Source: an uncultured Treponema sp. (lineage in GTDB: Bacteria > Spirochaetota > Spirochaetia > Treponematales > Treponemataceae). Taken from it: DNA of 7,589 bases. The stretch spans positions 1 to 7,589 of the forward strand of contig CALCEK010000290.1 in NCBI GenBank assembly GCA_937900125.1, read 5' to 3'. Within the stretch, counting starts at the first letter, position 1. Each line of letters starts with the position of its first letter. The notes below the pieces were generated by a model. That model was not told the DNA's origin, made no database searches, and saw nothing but the letters and a program-made list of their open reading frames with translations. This document shows positions 1 through 7,068 of this stretch, piece by piece. Position numbers and translations under genes: made by a program.

Positions 1-1048
1 GTTAAAAAATAATGCAAAAATTCAATTTTGCAGTCCAAGCGGAACGGATGCCGTTGATGCCGCAATCAAACTTTGCAAAACAGCAACTGGGCGCGGAACG
101 GTAGTTGCCTTTAGCGGTGCGTATCACGGAATGGGACACGGAGCTTTGAGTCTTACGGGAAACTTGGGTGCAAAAGAAAAAATTCAAAATCTTATGGGCG
201 GAGTGCAATTTTTGCCCTACCCGTATTCTTATCGTTGCCCATTTGGTCTTGGCGGAGAAGCGGGAACTCGTGCGGCTTGTGCTTATTTTGAACGAGTTTT
301 AAAAGACCCCGAAAGCGGAATTCCGCGTCCTGCAGCCGTTATAATTGAGCCGATTCAAGGTGAAGGCGGAGTGATTCCTGCCCCCGTGGAATTTTTGCAG
401 ACAATTAGGCGAGTTACAAAAGAATTAGATATTCCGCTGATTGCAGACGAAATTCAGTGTGGAATTGGTCGTTCGGGAAAATTTTTTGCTTTTGAATATG
501 CAGAAATTGTTCCTGATGTGATTCTTTTGAGCAAGGCAATTGGTGGAAGTCAGCCACTTTCTGTGGTGGTTTACAACAAAAATCTTGACAAATGGCTTCC
601 AGGAAGTCACGCTGGAACATTTCGCGGAAATCAGCTTGCAATGAAAGCTGGAACAGTTGTTTTGCGCCGAGTTAGCCAAGAAAATTTCCTCTCAGAAGTA
701 AGAAGAAAGGGCGATTATTTGCGCTCAAAAATGGAAGAATTAAAAAAAGAAGTGTCAATCATCGGAGATGTTCGCGGAAAGGGACTAATGATGGGCGTTG
801 AAATGGTAGACCCTCGTGGAACAAAAGATTCACTTGGCTCTTTGCCCGCTTCAGACAAAATTGGAGCCGCTGTTCAAGAAGAATGTTTTAAAAACAAACT
901 CATTATCGAAAAAGGCGGAAGAAACGGGGCGGTAATTCGCTGTCTTTGCGCACTAAATGTGAGCGATTCTGAAATTGACACAATGATTTCGATTTTTGCC
1001 GCAGCAGTAAGAAAAGTCGATTCTGCCATAAAGGAAGGAAAATTTTGA
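1..1048 (+). CDS. dat: L-2,4-diaminobutyrate:2-oxoglutarate aminotransferase, 5'-truncated by window edge
   Basis: This PLP-dependent class III aminotransferase uses glutamate as amino donor to make L-2,4-diaminobutyrate from aspartate-4-semialdehyde in the cytoplasm. The frame is open from base 2 to the TGA at 1046-1048 (348 residues visible). The first in-frame ATG, at 131, is internal, because conserved family sequence (FCSPSGTDAVDAAIK, FSGAYHGMGHG) lies upstream of it. Roughly 80-110 N-terminal residues are therefore missing, judging from the usual 420-460 aa. Visible motifs, counting from base 2, are the phosphate-binding SGTDA (13-17), IEPIQGEGG, the PLP-ring pair D149 with Q152 (ADEIQCGIGRSG), the Schiff-base lysine K178 in LSKAIGG, and GTFRGNQLA. 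From memory, the sequence follows the Acinetobacter Dat type more closely than ectoine EctB. The adjoining ddc supports a diaminopropane role. A GABA or ornithine aminotransferase is less likely. Confidence 0.9.
   Translation, partial: LKNNAKIQFCSPSGTDAVDAAIKLCKTATGRGTVVAFSGAYHGMGHGALSLTGNLGAKEKIQNLMGGVQFLPYPYSYRCPFGLGGEAGTRAACAYFERVLKDPESGIPRPAAVIIEPIQGEGGVIPAPVEFLQTIRRVTKELDIPLIADEIQCGIGRSGKFFAFEYAEIVPDVILLSKAIGGSQPLSVVVYNKNLDKWLPGSHAGTFRGNQLAMKAGTVVLRRVSQENFLSEVRRKGDYLRSKMEELKKEVSIIGDVRGKGLMMGVEMVDPRGTKDSLGSLPASDKIGAAVQEECFKNKLIIEKGGRNGAVIRCLCALNVSDSEIDTMISIFAAAVRKVDSAIKEGKF
1031..1038 (+). promoter_or_regulatory. Shine-Dalgarno of ddc, supporting its TTG start
   Basis: AAGGAAGG lies inside the last codons of dat, exactly 6 bases before the TTG at 1045. 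No in-frame ATG lies near the start of ddc, so this strong site is what fixes the TTG start. Confidence 0.75.
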
Positions 1049-2514
1049 GCGAACAACTTCCCTACTTTTTGGATTCAGATGAAAGTTCAAAAAACGCTTA
1101 CACCGAACTTTTTCAAAAAACAAATGAAATTCTTCGGAATAGTTTTACAAAAAACTCGGCGTACACAGGCTTAGAACCGCAAGAACTTTCAGATAAAATT
1201 AAGAATATTGAAATTTTACCGCAAAATGGCAAAGGCACAGAAAAAGTTTTTGACGAAATTACAAAAAATGTCATTCCGAACTTTTTGCGAACTTCATCAA
1301 ATGAATATCTTGCGCATTTGCACGGACCATCTCTTTTAGAATCTCTTGTAGCTGAAAATATTCTTAATGTGTTCAACCAAAGTATGGACAGTTGGGATCA
1401 GTCGCCCGTTGCCACAGAAATTGAACTTGCCACGATAAAAATGCTTACCAAACTTTTTGGCTATTCAGAAAATGCGGACGGCTGTTTTACCAGTGGCGGA
1501 AGCCAGTCAAATTTAACTGGAATTCTTATGGCACGCGATTGGTTTTGCAAAAAAATTGGTCACGATGTAAAAAAACACGGACTTCCACAAAATTATGCAA
1601 AGTTTCGCCTGTATACTTCTGAAATTTCGCATTTTTCTATGGATAAAGCCTGCCATTTGCTCGGTTTAGGTTATGATGCGGCTGTAAAAGTGCCTGTTAC
1701 AGCGCAAAAGAAAATTGATATTCAAACACTTTCAGATTATATTAAGAAAGATATTAACTCTGGGAACATTCCATTTTGCATTGTTGCCACAATCGGAACA
1801 ACAGATTTTGGTTCAATCGATGATATTTGTGCCCTAAAAAAAATTGCAGACAAGTTTGGACTTTATTTACACGCGGATGCCGCCTATGGAAGCGGACTTA
1901 TTATGTCGCAAAAATATCGTGAACGCGCTGGGGATTTTTCTCTTTGCGATTCGATTACGGTTGATTTTCATAAAATGTTTTTGCAGCCGATAAGTTGTAG
2001 CGCGATTTTGGTGCGAGATTCTGAACTTTTTTCTCCGCTCGAACTTCATGCCGACTATTTAAATCGCGAAGAAGACGAAGAAGACGGCTACACCAATTTG
2101 GTCGGAAAGTCTATACAAACGACAAGGCGTTTTGACGCATTTAAGGTTTGGGTTTCTTTTCAAACACGCGGAAAAAATGGATTTGAAAAAATTATAAACA
2201 CTTGCATTGAAAATGCGGATTATACCTATACAAAATTAAAGGAAAACAAAAACTTTGAGGTTTTATTAAAACCTGAACTAAGTGCCGTGGTGTTTAGGGC
2301 GATTCCTAAAAATAATCTTAAATCAAAGGAAATTGACGAGTTGAACAAAAAAGTCCGAAGACAACTTCTTCATAAAGAAGGAATTGTAATCGGACAGACA
2401 GTAAATGAGGGAAAAACATTTTTAAAATTTACGCTATTAAATCCAAATTTAACCACAAAAAAAATCGATTCAATTTTAGACACCATATTGAATCTTGCGT
2501 GTCAAATTGCTTAG
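1045..2514 (+). CDS. ddc: L-2,4-diaminobutyrate decarboxylase
   Basis: This PLP-dependent group II decarboxylase removes CO2 from L-2,4-diaminobutyrate to give 1,3-diaminopropane in the cytoplasm. The 489 residues are close to full length for the family (about 500). Visible motifs are TSGGSQSN (149-156, cofactor phosphate contact), HADAAYG with D278 for the pyridine nitrogen, and the Schiff-base K310 in DFHKMFLQPISC. The DFHK-x-F-LQPISC form is typical of diaminobutyrate decarboxylases within the group that also holds glutamate, tyrosine and aromatic amino acid decarboxylases. The TTG start shares TTGA with the dat stop, so the two genes overlap by 4 bases and are probably translationally coupled. 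The stop overlaps that of the convergent leftward operon. Substrate assignment rests partly on the dat partner; another amino acid decarboxylase activity is possible but less likely. Confidence 0.9.
   Translation: MSEQLPYFLDSDESSKNAYTELFQKTNEILRNSFTKNSAYTGLEPQELSDKIKNIEILPQNGKGTEKVFDEITKNVIPNFLRTSSNEYLAHLHGPSLLESLVAENILNVFNQSMDSWDQSPVATEIELATIKMLTKLFGYSENADGCFTSGGSQSNLTGILMARDWFCKKIGHDVKKHGLPQNYAKFRLYTSEISHFSMDKACHLLGLGYDAAVKVPVTAQKKIDIQTLSDYIKKDINSGNIPFCIVATIGTTDFGSIDDICALKKIADKFGLYLHADAAYGSGLIMSQKYRERAGDFSLCDSITVDFHKMFLQPISCSAILVRDSELFSPLELHADYLNREEDEEDGYTNLVGKSIQTTRRFDAFKVWVSFQTRGKNGFEKIINTCIENADYTYTKLKENKNFEVLLKPELSAVVFRAIPKNNLKSKEIDELNKKVRRQLLHKEGIVIGQTVNEGKTFLKFTLLNPNLTTKKIDSILDTILNLACQIA
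2457..2494 (-). terminator. Candidate leftward intrinsic terminator inside the 3' end of ddc
   Basis: Read leftward, GATTCAAT (2494-2487) and ATTGAATC (2474-2467) form a perfect 8-bp stem with a 12-base loop. After G and A come eight T residues (2464-2457). The hairpin starts 17 bases past the stop of the barrel gene, where a terminator for the leftward operon is expected. The stem has only two G-C pairs and a long loop, so it would be weak. Since the DNA also encodes the ddc C-terminus, the match could be chance. Confidence 0.4.
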
Positions 2515-3770
2515 AATCTTAAAACTCCCTTAAAAACAATACAACTTAAATCTTTGTAGCTAGAAAAACTTCCCTTTTCGTCAATTCCAGGAACAAAGAA
2601 ATTTGCCGCGCAAGAAAGCGAAAGGTTGTCCGTTAAACTGTAATCAACTTGCGTTTGAATTGCACTGTCAAAATCGACTAAATGAACAATTCCGCCTAAA
2701 GAAAGCGAAAGATTTCCGCCTAAAAGCGAATAAGAACCTTGCAATGTTACAAGATGTGTAAAAAGGTCGCGGTCTAAATCAGAAAGTTCGCCAAAAACAA
2801 AATCCGCATAATATTGCGCAGTTAAAGTTAAGTCTCCGTGTAGCCAATCAAGACCTAAAAGCGAAATTAGCTGATTATTTTGCTGAAAAGCCGAATCGCT
2901 TTGGGAAAGTTGACTTGTTACGCTTTTTGAAAAATACCGCATCGGAAAAAATGCAGTTTCAATGCGAGCGGTAACTTGTCCAATTGGGATGCTAGAGTCA
3001 AGGGCAAACATAAGAACTCGTTTGTATTCCCCGCTAACAGTAACAGATGTAGGCGTTTCTGCTGAAAGTGTGTATTTTAAAATCGGTATATCGTCCCAGC
3101 CGTAAAATCCGTATAGCGAAAAATCAGCAAAACTAAAATAACCGCTCATCCGTATAGCGTATTCTGCATTTGAAAGCGTTAGCTTTGGCAACTCTACAGT
3201 TACACTTTCACTTTGGGAAGGCAAAATTGCGGGCGTAAAAAACGGAATCCAGTAAGCGTCCAAAATTAAGATTGAAGTAAAAAGCGAAACTTTTACCGCG
3301 TCAATTGCAAGTGAACTTTCGCTAAAATCGGAAGCAAAAAGATTTGTTTGGTCTTTTGGACAAAGCACGTCCGAAACCGTAATTCCGTCTGCAACGCCCC
3401 AACTTGCACTTTGCCTACCTACGCGAACAGAAAACCAAGAATCTTCATAAGTGTAATAGGCTTCTTTTAAGCGGAATAAATACGATTCTTTTCCGAATAT
3501 TCTTTGCAAAGCAATTTCACTTTGAGCAGATTCGAGTGCGTTGTAACTAAGAGAGGTGCGCACGAACAAATTGTTGTTTCCCGCATAAAATGAAAGTTGA
3601 GAATCGAGCGATGTTTGTGCAAGGAGGAAATCAAAAGCGTTTTCCGTATAAGGCAATGCTACGACTCCTTCCGTTATAAGTTTTCCTTGAAAATCAAAAG
3701 TTTGGCAAAAAGATAAAAACCCAATTTTCAAAAAGAAAAGAATCACAAAAAATTTCTTTGCGCACTTCAT
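2511..3770 (-). CDS. DUF1302-like predicted outer-membrane beta-barrel protein
   Basis: A 419-residue exported protein of unknown function. Residues 1-22 form a basic, then hydrophobic signal peptide (KCAKK, then FFVILFFLKIGFLSFC), probably cut before Q23. An unusual lysine (K15) sits within its core. The rest is rich in alternating aromatic/polar stretches, and the chain ends in phenylalanine (FKGVLRF), as expected for a BAM-assembled barrel. Residues 101-144 carry the best family mark: EAYYTYED, VRVGRQSASWGVADG, then VSDVLCPKD. This resembles the R-E-A / G-R-Q-x-x-W-G-x-A-D-G / D-x-x-x-P-x-D pattern of DUF1302-type proteins. It is last in the three-gene operon. Its ATG lies 4 bases after the stop of the LolA-like gene with only a weak GGTAGG ahead, which suggests coupled translation. 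It likely serves as the outer-membrane partner of the pump. C22 could be read as a degenerate spirochaetal lipobox, but the barrel-like body argues against that. Confidence 0.75.
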   Translation of the reverse strand: MKCAKKFFVILFFLKIGFLSFCQTFDFQGKLITEGVVALPYTENAFDFLLAQTSLDSQLSFYAGNNNLFVRTSLSYNALESAQSEIALQRIFGKESYLFRLKEAYYTYEDSWFSVRVGRQSASWGVADGITVSDVLCPKDQTNLFASDFSESSLAIDAVKVSLFTSILILDAYWIPFFTPAILPSQSESVTVELPKLTLSNAEYAIRMSGYFSFADFSLYGFYGWDDIPILKYTLSAETPTSVTVSGEYKRVLMFALDSSIPIGQVTARIETAFFPMRYFSKSVTSQLSQSDSAFQQNNQLISLLGLDWLHGDLTLTAQYYADFVFGELSDLDRDLFTHLVTLQGSYSLLGGNLSLSLGGIVHLVDFDSAIQTQVDYSLTDNLSLSCAANFFVPGIDEKGSFSSYKDLSCIVFKGVLRF

Positions 3771-3774
3771 AAGC

Positions 3775-4572
3775 CTACCGAATTGCCCCGCGTTCTAGCG
3801 CAGAAACCGTAAAAATAGAATCATCGAGCGGAATATCGTAACTGATATTTTTAATTTCAAGCAAAGTGCTGTGATTTGACTGAACATTTTTCATAAACAT
3901 TTTTTGCGTAGCCCAATAACCGTCAATTTGGGCAAAATCTGAGCAAGTTAAAACGCGCTGTAGTGCATCTTGCCTGTCAAAAAACTCGCACTGAACCATC
4001 AAAAACGTTTCTTTAGAAATCCAAATAATTCTGCGCGGATTTTTTTCAGTTGAATCTTTAGAAACCGCCTGAACTTTATAGCAGTCGATTCCATTTACAG
4101 TTTCGTCTTCAAGGCGAGTAAAATTGTCTTTGTTCAGCCCGCGCTCGTCTATGTCTTCGTAGGTAAAATCTGTTCCCATAAAATCGTCCGCTTTGCCATT
4201 TCCAGAAATTCGGCGAGATTTTTTGGTAGCGGGCATATATAGCCAACTTTCGCCGTCTTTTTTGTTACCCGCTGAATCTTCTTTATGGTCGAACATCAAA
4301 TACCCTACCCCCGAAACGTCTTTTGGCATTGTAAACACAATGACGCTTTTAGACATTTCGCCAAAATCTTTGCTCCGCATAATAACTTCGCGCACACGAG
4401 TTTTGCCTTTTTTGTCGGTGAGCGTCATCGTTGCGGTGTAACTTGACGTTTTTGCATTTTCTGCATCTTGGGATTTTTTTACAATGTCAAAGCCCGTCAA
4501 TTCTTGAGCTAAACAAAATGCGCAAATTGAAGCAAATGCGCTTAGTGTTAAAATTTTTTTGATTAAAACCAT
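3775..4572 (-). CDS. LolA-like outer membrane lipoprotein-sorting protein (periplasmic)
   Basis: A 265-residue exported protein of the LolA/LolB-fold family annotated as 'outer membrane lipoprotein-sorting protein' (LolA_like, PF17131 by recollection). These proteins are thought to hold lipids or acyl chains in a half-barrel cavity. They usually sit next to RND/MMPL transporters and are not the general LolA chaperone. The signal peptide spans about residues 1-22 and is probably cut in CLA|QE. The family hallmark is at 109-140: SWLYMPATKKSRRISG followed by DDFMGTDFTYEDID. GIDCYKVQAV and RRIIWISKETF follow, as expected in the family. The start is well supported, with AAGGAG about 7 bases before the ATG. 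Thirteen bases separate it from the transporter gene and 4 from the barrel gene. C17 or C20 could be lipidated if a loose spirochaetal lipobox is used, but signal peptidase I looks more likely. Confidence 0.88.
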   Translation of the reverse strand: MVLIKKILTLSAFASICAFCLAQELTGFDIVKKSQDAENAKTSSYTATMTLTDKKGKTRVREVIMRSKDFGEMSKSVIVFTMPKDVSGVGYLMFDHKEDSAGNKKDGESWLYMPATKKSRRISGNGKADDFMGTDFTYEDIDERGLNKDNFTRLEDETVNGIDCYKVQAVSKDSTEKNPRRIIWISKETFLMVQCEFFDRQDALQRVLTCSDFAQIDGYWATQKMFMKNVQSNHSTLLEIKNISYDIPLDDSIFTVSALERGAIR

Positions 4573-4585
4573 AGTTTTCTCCTTA

Positions 4586-6934
4586 TTATTTTTTAGTCTT
4601 CCCCGTATTTGTTAAAAAGAGCAATACTGGAGTGAGAGTATAATCTGCAACTAGCGCAGAACCTAAACCTATAATTGACAAATACCCTATTCTTGAAAGA
4701 CAAGTCATTGGACTAAACACAAACACCAAGAACATTGCGCATAAGATAAAGGTTGTCATTCCCATAGTTTTTCCGATTTCTCTAAATGAAGTTAAAACTG
4801 CACCCTTAAAATCGCCTTGTTTTTCGTAATAAAATTTTATGTGATTTGTAAAATGGATTGTGTCGTCAACTGCGATTCCCAAAATCATCGGCATTACAGT
4901 CATTGTGAGCATATCAAGAGAAACGTGGAAGTAACCCATAACGCCACCAATCATCAAAACGGGCGCAAGGTTTGGAATCATCGCAATAAGTCCTGTTTTT
5001 ATTGAAGAAAATGCGATTACCATTAAAACTAAAATTATACCGAACGACCCCAAAAATGAGCGAAGCTCTCCTTTTACGAGTTTTTCATTCATTTCTGCAT
5101 AATTTACAACTTCGCCAACAACGCTACACTTTGCGCCAGGAAAAAGTTCTGAGGCAAAGGCTTTTGCTTTGTCTAAATCATTAGTCATTTTCTTTGCGTC
5201 ATAGCCATTTAATTCTATGTGCAAGTAACTTGTTGTATAATCATCACTTACCCAATCGTACAAATCGTCTCCGCCAGAAATTTCGTACAAAAACATAATT
5301 TGTGTAAGCAAATCTTCGTCATCGGGGATTACATAAAATGCTTCATCATCATAATTTAATGTTCGGTTCATTTCTTTAATAATGCTTGTAACACTTGTAA
5401 CTCTCGGTTTATCGCCAGAAATGCGTGTCATGCTCAAAGTGCCAAGGGAGTCAGAAAGTTTGTCAAGATTTTTTACAATTTCAGGATTTTTAAAGGAATC
5501 TTCTTCGGGATAGGTAATCATCACGTTGTAACTGTATTGACTTCCGAGTTTTGCCTGCATAATTTCAAGCAAACGCGCAACATAAGGAATCTTTTTTCCC
5601 ATCATTTCGGTGTAATCCATATTCACGCTGATTTTAAAAAGTCCAGGAATCATTATCAAAATCAAAGCAGAAGCAACCGAAACAACTATCCAGCGAGCAG
5701 AAAGAATTTTTTCTCCGAATCGCACAAATCCAAAATCGACTTTTGTAGCTCCCGTTTTAGAATCGGCATTTTTATCAATTTCTCTGTCTTTTCCAAAACT
5801 TAATGAAATTGGAATTAAAATCATAACGTAAACATAAACGGCAAAAACGCACATTGCAGAACAACCGCCTGTCCAGCGGATAGGACCAATTCCCGCAAAC
5901 AAAAACGAAACCATTCCCGCCATTGTCGTAATCACTGTAAAGAGAATCGGCCAGCCCGTTTCTTCAACTGCGCAAACAACCGCCTCTTTTCGATTTCCAG
6001 TTTTTCTAAAGTGCATCCTAAATGAATTGATGTAATGGATTGAATATCCCACGCTCAACGCCATAGAAAGCAAAACTGGAAGGGCAACCATTGTGTTATC
6101 CCCTTGAATTCCCAAATAAGCAGAAGCCCCTAACACCGAGCCGATTGCAAAAATTGTAGAAAGAAGCGGAATTATCAATCCTCGAATTGAGCGAACAAAT
6201 AAAACAAGGCACAAAACCATTACCAAAAAGCCGACTCCTATGCGAATGACAACTTCGCTGTTTATCGCCTCGTCCTCCTCGTATTCTGTATAGGACATTC
6301 CTGTAGGCTTTATGGTAAATCGCCCCGTGTCGTATTTTGAATCGGTAAAAATCTCCATTGCGGGCGGAGTGATTTTCATTTTTGCCTCTTCAAGTGGCTC
6401 TTCGTAAGATTCAAGCGAAAGCACAATCCAAGTTTCTTTGCAGTCATCGCTTACAAGATTGTTTACCAAAGATTCGCGGGACAAAATAAAGTCTTTAATT
6501 TCTGCAAGTTCCTGCGGATTTTGAGGAATTCCGTCTTCAAAGGGATTTACAATTTCAAAACCGTCGTCCGTTCCTTTTGGAAGGGAAAGATTTGTTAGGG
6601 AAGTTACAGTTTTTGCATAAGGCACATTTTGTTCAAGGCGCGAACTTATGTCTTGAATTGCCAACAAAACATCGGGCGCAAAAACATCATCGGCCTGAAT
6701 CAAAGCCATTACGCTGTCATCGCTTCCAAAAAGTTCTTCAAAATAATCTTGGTCAATTTTGATTTGTTCCCAATCTTGAAACCAATCTTCTTCATTTGAA
6801 CCGAGTTTTAAGCGCGGAAGTCCAGAAAGGCAAAAAGCCGTTACCAAAACGATTCCCAGTAAAAAGAACCACCTGTTTTTCAGCTGAAATTCAGCAAATT
6901 TCCTAAAAAATGTGTTAAATCCAGAAACCTTCAT
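4586..6934 (-). CDS. RND/MMPL-family transporter (COG1033-like)
   Basis: A 782-residue inner-membrane protein with the duplicated RND layout. TM1 (about 22-39) is followed by a large periplasmic loop (40-225) and TM2-6 (228-380). A short charged cytoplasmic linker precedes TM7 (415-433), a second large loop (434-624) and TM8-12 (626-774). The second half carries GIAVDDTIHFTNH with the aspartate pair D690-D691, the likely proton-relay site of this family. The matching place in the first half reads LSVGYSIHYINSF and has no aspartate. The length and a two-loop form shorter than AcrB match the lipid/hydrophobe-exporting MMPL/HpnN-like branch. A TTG four codons upstream (6946) is open, but it lies within TTGGAG, which is better read as the Shine-Dalgarno of the ATG used here. 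It is first of the leftward operon. The substrate cannot be read from sequence; the LolA-like and barrel partners suggest lipid traffic. Confidence 0.9.
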   Translation of the reverse strand: MKVSGFNTFFRKFAEFQLKNRWFFLLGIVLVTAFCLSGLPRLKLGSNEEDWFQDWEQIKIDQDYFEELFGSDDSVMALIQADDVFAPDVLLAIQDISSRLEQNVPYAKTVTSLTNLSLPKGTDDGFEIVNPFEDGIPQNPQELAEIKDFILSRESLVNNLVSDDCKETWIVLSLESYEEPLEEAKMKITPPAMEIFTDSKYDTGRFTIKPTGMSYTEYEEDEAINSEVVIRIGVGFLVMVLCLVLFVRSIRGLIIPLLSTIFAIGSVLGASAYLGIQGDNTMVALPVLLSMALSVGYSIHYINSFRMHFRKTGNRKEAVVCAVEETGWPILFTVITTMAGMVSFLFAGIGPIRWTGGCSAMCVFAVYVYVMILIPISLSFGKDREIDKNADSKTGATKVDFGFVRFGEKILSARWIVVSVASALILIMIPGLFKISVNMDYTEMMGKKIPYVARLLEIMQAKLGSQYSYNVMITYPEEDSFKNPEIVKNLDKLSDSLGTLSMTRISGDKPRVTSVTSIIKEMNRTLNYDDEAFYVIPDDEDLLTQIMFLYEISGGDDLYDWVSDDYTTSYLHIELNGYDAKKMTNDLDKAKAFASELFPGAKCSVVGEVVNYAEMNEKLVKGELRSFLGSFGIILVLMVIAFSSIKTGLIAMIPNLAPVLMIGGVMGYFHVSLDMLTMTVMPMILGIAVDDTIHFTNHIKFYYEKQGDFKGAVLTSFREIGKTMGMTTFILCAMFLVFVFSPMTCLSRIGYLSIIGLGSALVADYTLTPVLLFLTNTGKTKK

Positions 6935-6940
6935 ATTTTG

Positions 6941-6946
6941 CTCCAA
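6941..6946 (-). promoter_or_regulatory. Shine-Dalgarno that decides the RND transporter start
   Basis: Read leftward, TTGGAG is followed by CAAAAT (6 bases) and then ATG at 6934. The same bases hold the in-frame TTG at 6946, so choosing TTG would destroy the best ribosome site. Upstream of the TTG there is only TAACTTTCTT, with no purine-rich site. The ATG is therefore preferred, making the protein four residues shorter. Confidence 0.75.
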
Positions 6947-6973
6947 AAGAAAGTTACCTATAAATTACTAAAA

Positions 6974-6987
6974 TTAGCTTAAACTAA
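6974..6987. promoter_or_regulatory. Imperfect 14-bp palindrome at the leftward start site (candidate operator)
   Basis: TTAGCTTAAACTAA is symmetric in 12 of 14 positions (arms TTAG/CTAA around TTAA). It touches the leftward -10 box and covers the predicted start point near 6980, a classic place for a repressor. The region is very A/T rich, so a chance palindrome is quite possible, and no regulator gene is in the window. Confidence 0.25.
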
Positions 6988-7015
6988 CTATAACACAAAA
7001 AACTATATTTGTCAA
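6987..7015 (-). promoter_or_regulatory. Strong sigma70-type promoter of the RND / LolA-like / barrel operon
   Basis: Read leftward, a perfect -35 TTGACA (7015-7010) is followed by a 17-base spacer and -10 TATAGT (6992-6987, five of six). TG one base before the -10 makes it an extended -10 (TGTTATAGT). Transcription should begin near 6980, leaving a leader of about 45 bases before the ATG at 6934. No other candidate of similar quality is seen in the gap. Confidence 0.75.
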
Positions 7016-7037
7016 AAAGCAAAAATTATGCAATACT
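7009..7037 (+). promoter_or_regulatory. Candidate sigma70-type promoter of aroC
   Basis: The -35 is TTGTCA (7009-7014, five of six). After 17 bases comes -10 AATACT (7032-7037, four of six), preceded by TG one base upstream (TGCAATACT, extended -10). Transcription would begin near 7044, about 25 bases before the aroC ATG. Its -35 overlaps that of the leftward promoter. It is weaker than its opposite partner. Confidence 0.5.
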
Positions 7038-7057
7038 AAAGGAAATCTCTAAACAAT

Positions 7058-7063
7058 GGGAGG
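7058..7063 (+). promoter_or_regulatory. Shine-Dalgarno of aroC
   Basis: GGGAGG stands 5 bases before the ATG at 7069 and fixes that start. The nearby ATG at 7056 is out of frame. Confidence 0.8.
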
Positions 7064-7068
7064 ATTTT

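Noticed and set aside
131..133. ATG at 131 as the start of the aminotransferase
   Set aside because: Conserved family sequence (SGTDAVDAAIK and FSGAYHG) continues in frame upstream to base 2, so this is an internal methionine.
2..208. 68-codon leftward open frame at the left edge
   Set aside because: It lies antisense to conserved aminotransferase sequence that runs on through the window edge, and has no family resemblance.
2563..2579. GAAAA / TTTTC hairpin as a rightward terminator for ddc
   Set aside because: The stem is only 5 bp, almost all A-T, and no T run follows it.
4193..4441. 82-codon rightward open frame within the LolA-like gene
   Set aside because: It is antisense to the conserved hallmark region of the LolA-like protein and has no convincing ribosome site or protein features.
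5537..5803. 88-codon rightward open frame within the RND gene
   Set aside because: It is an antisense shadow of the RND coding region, rich in N, H, F and S as expected for a reverse reading.
6944..6946. TTG at 6946 as the start of the RND transporter
   Set aside because: It sits inside the TTGGAG ribosome site of the ATG at 6934 and has no ribosome site of its own.
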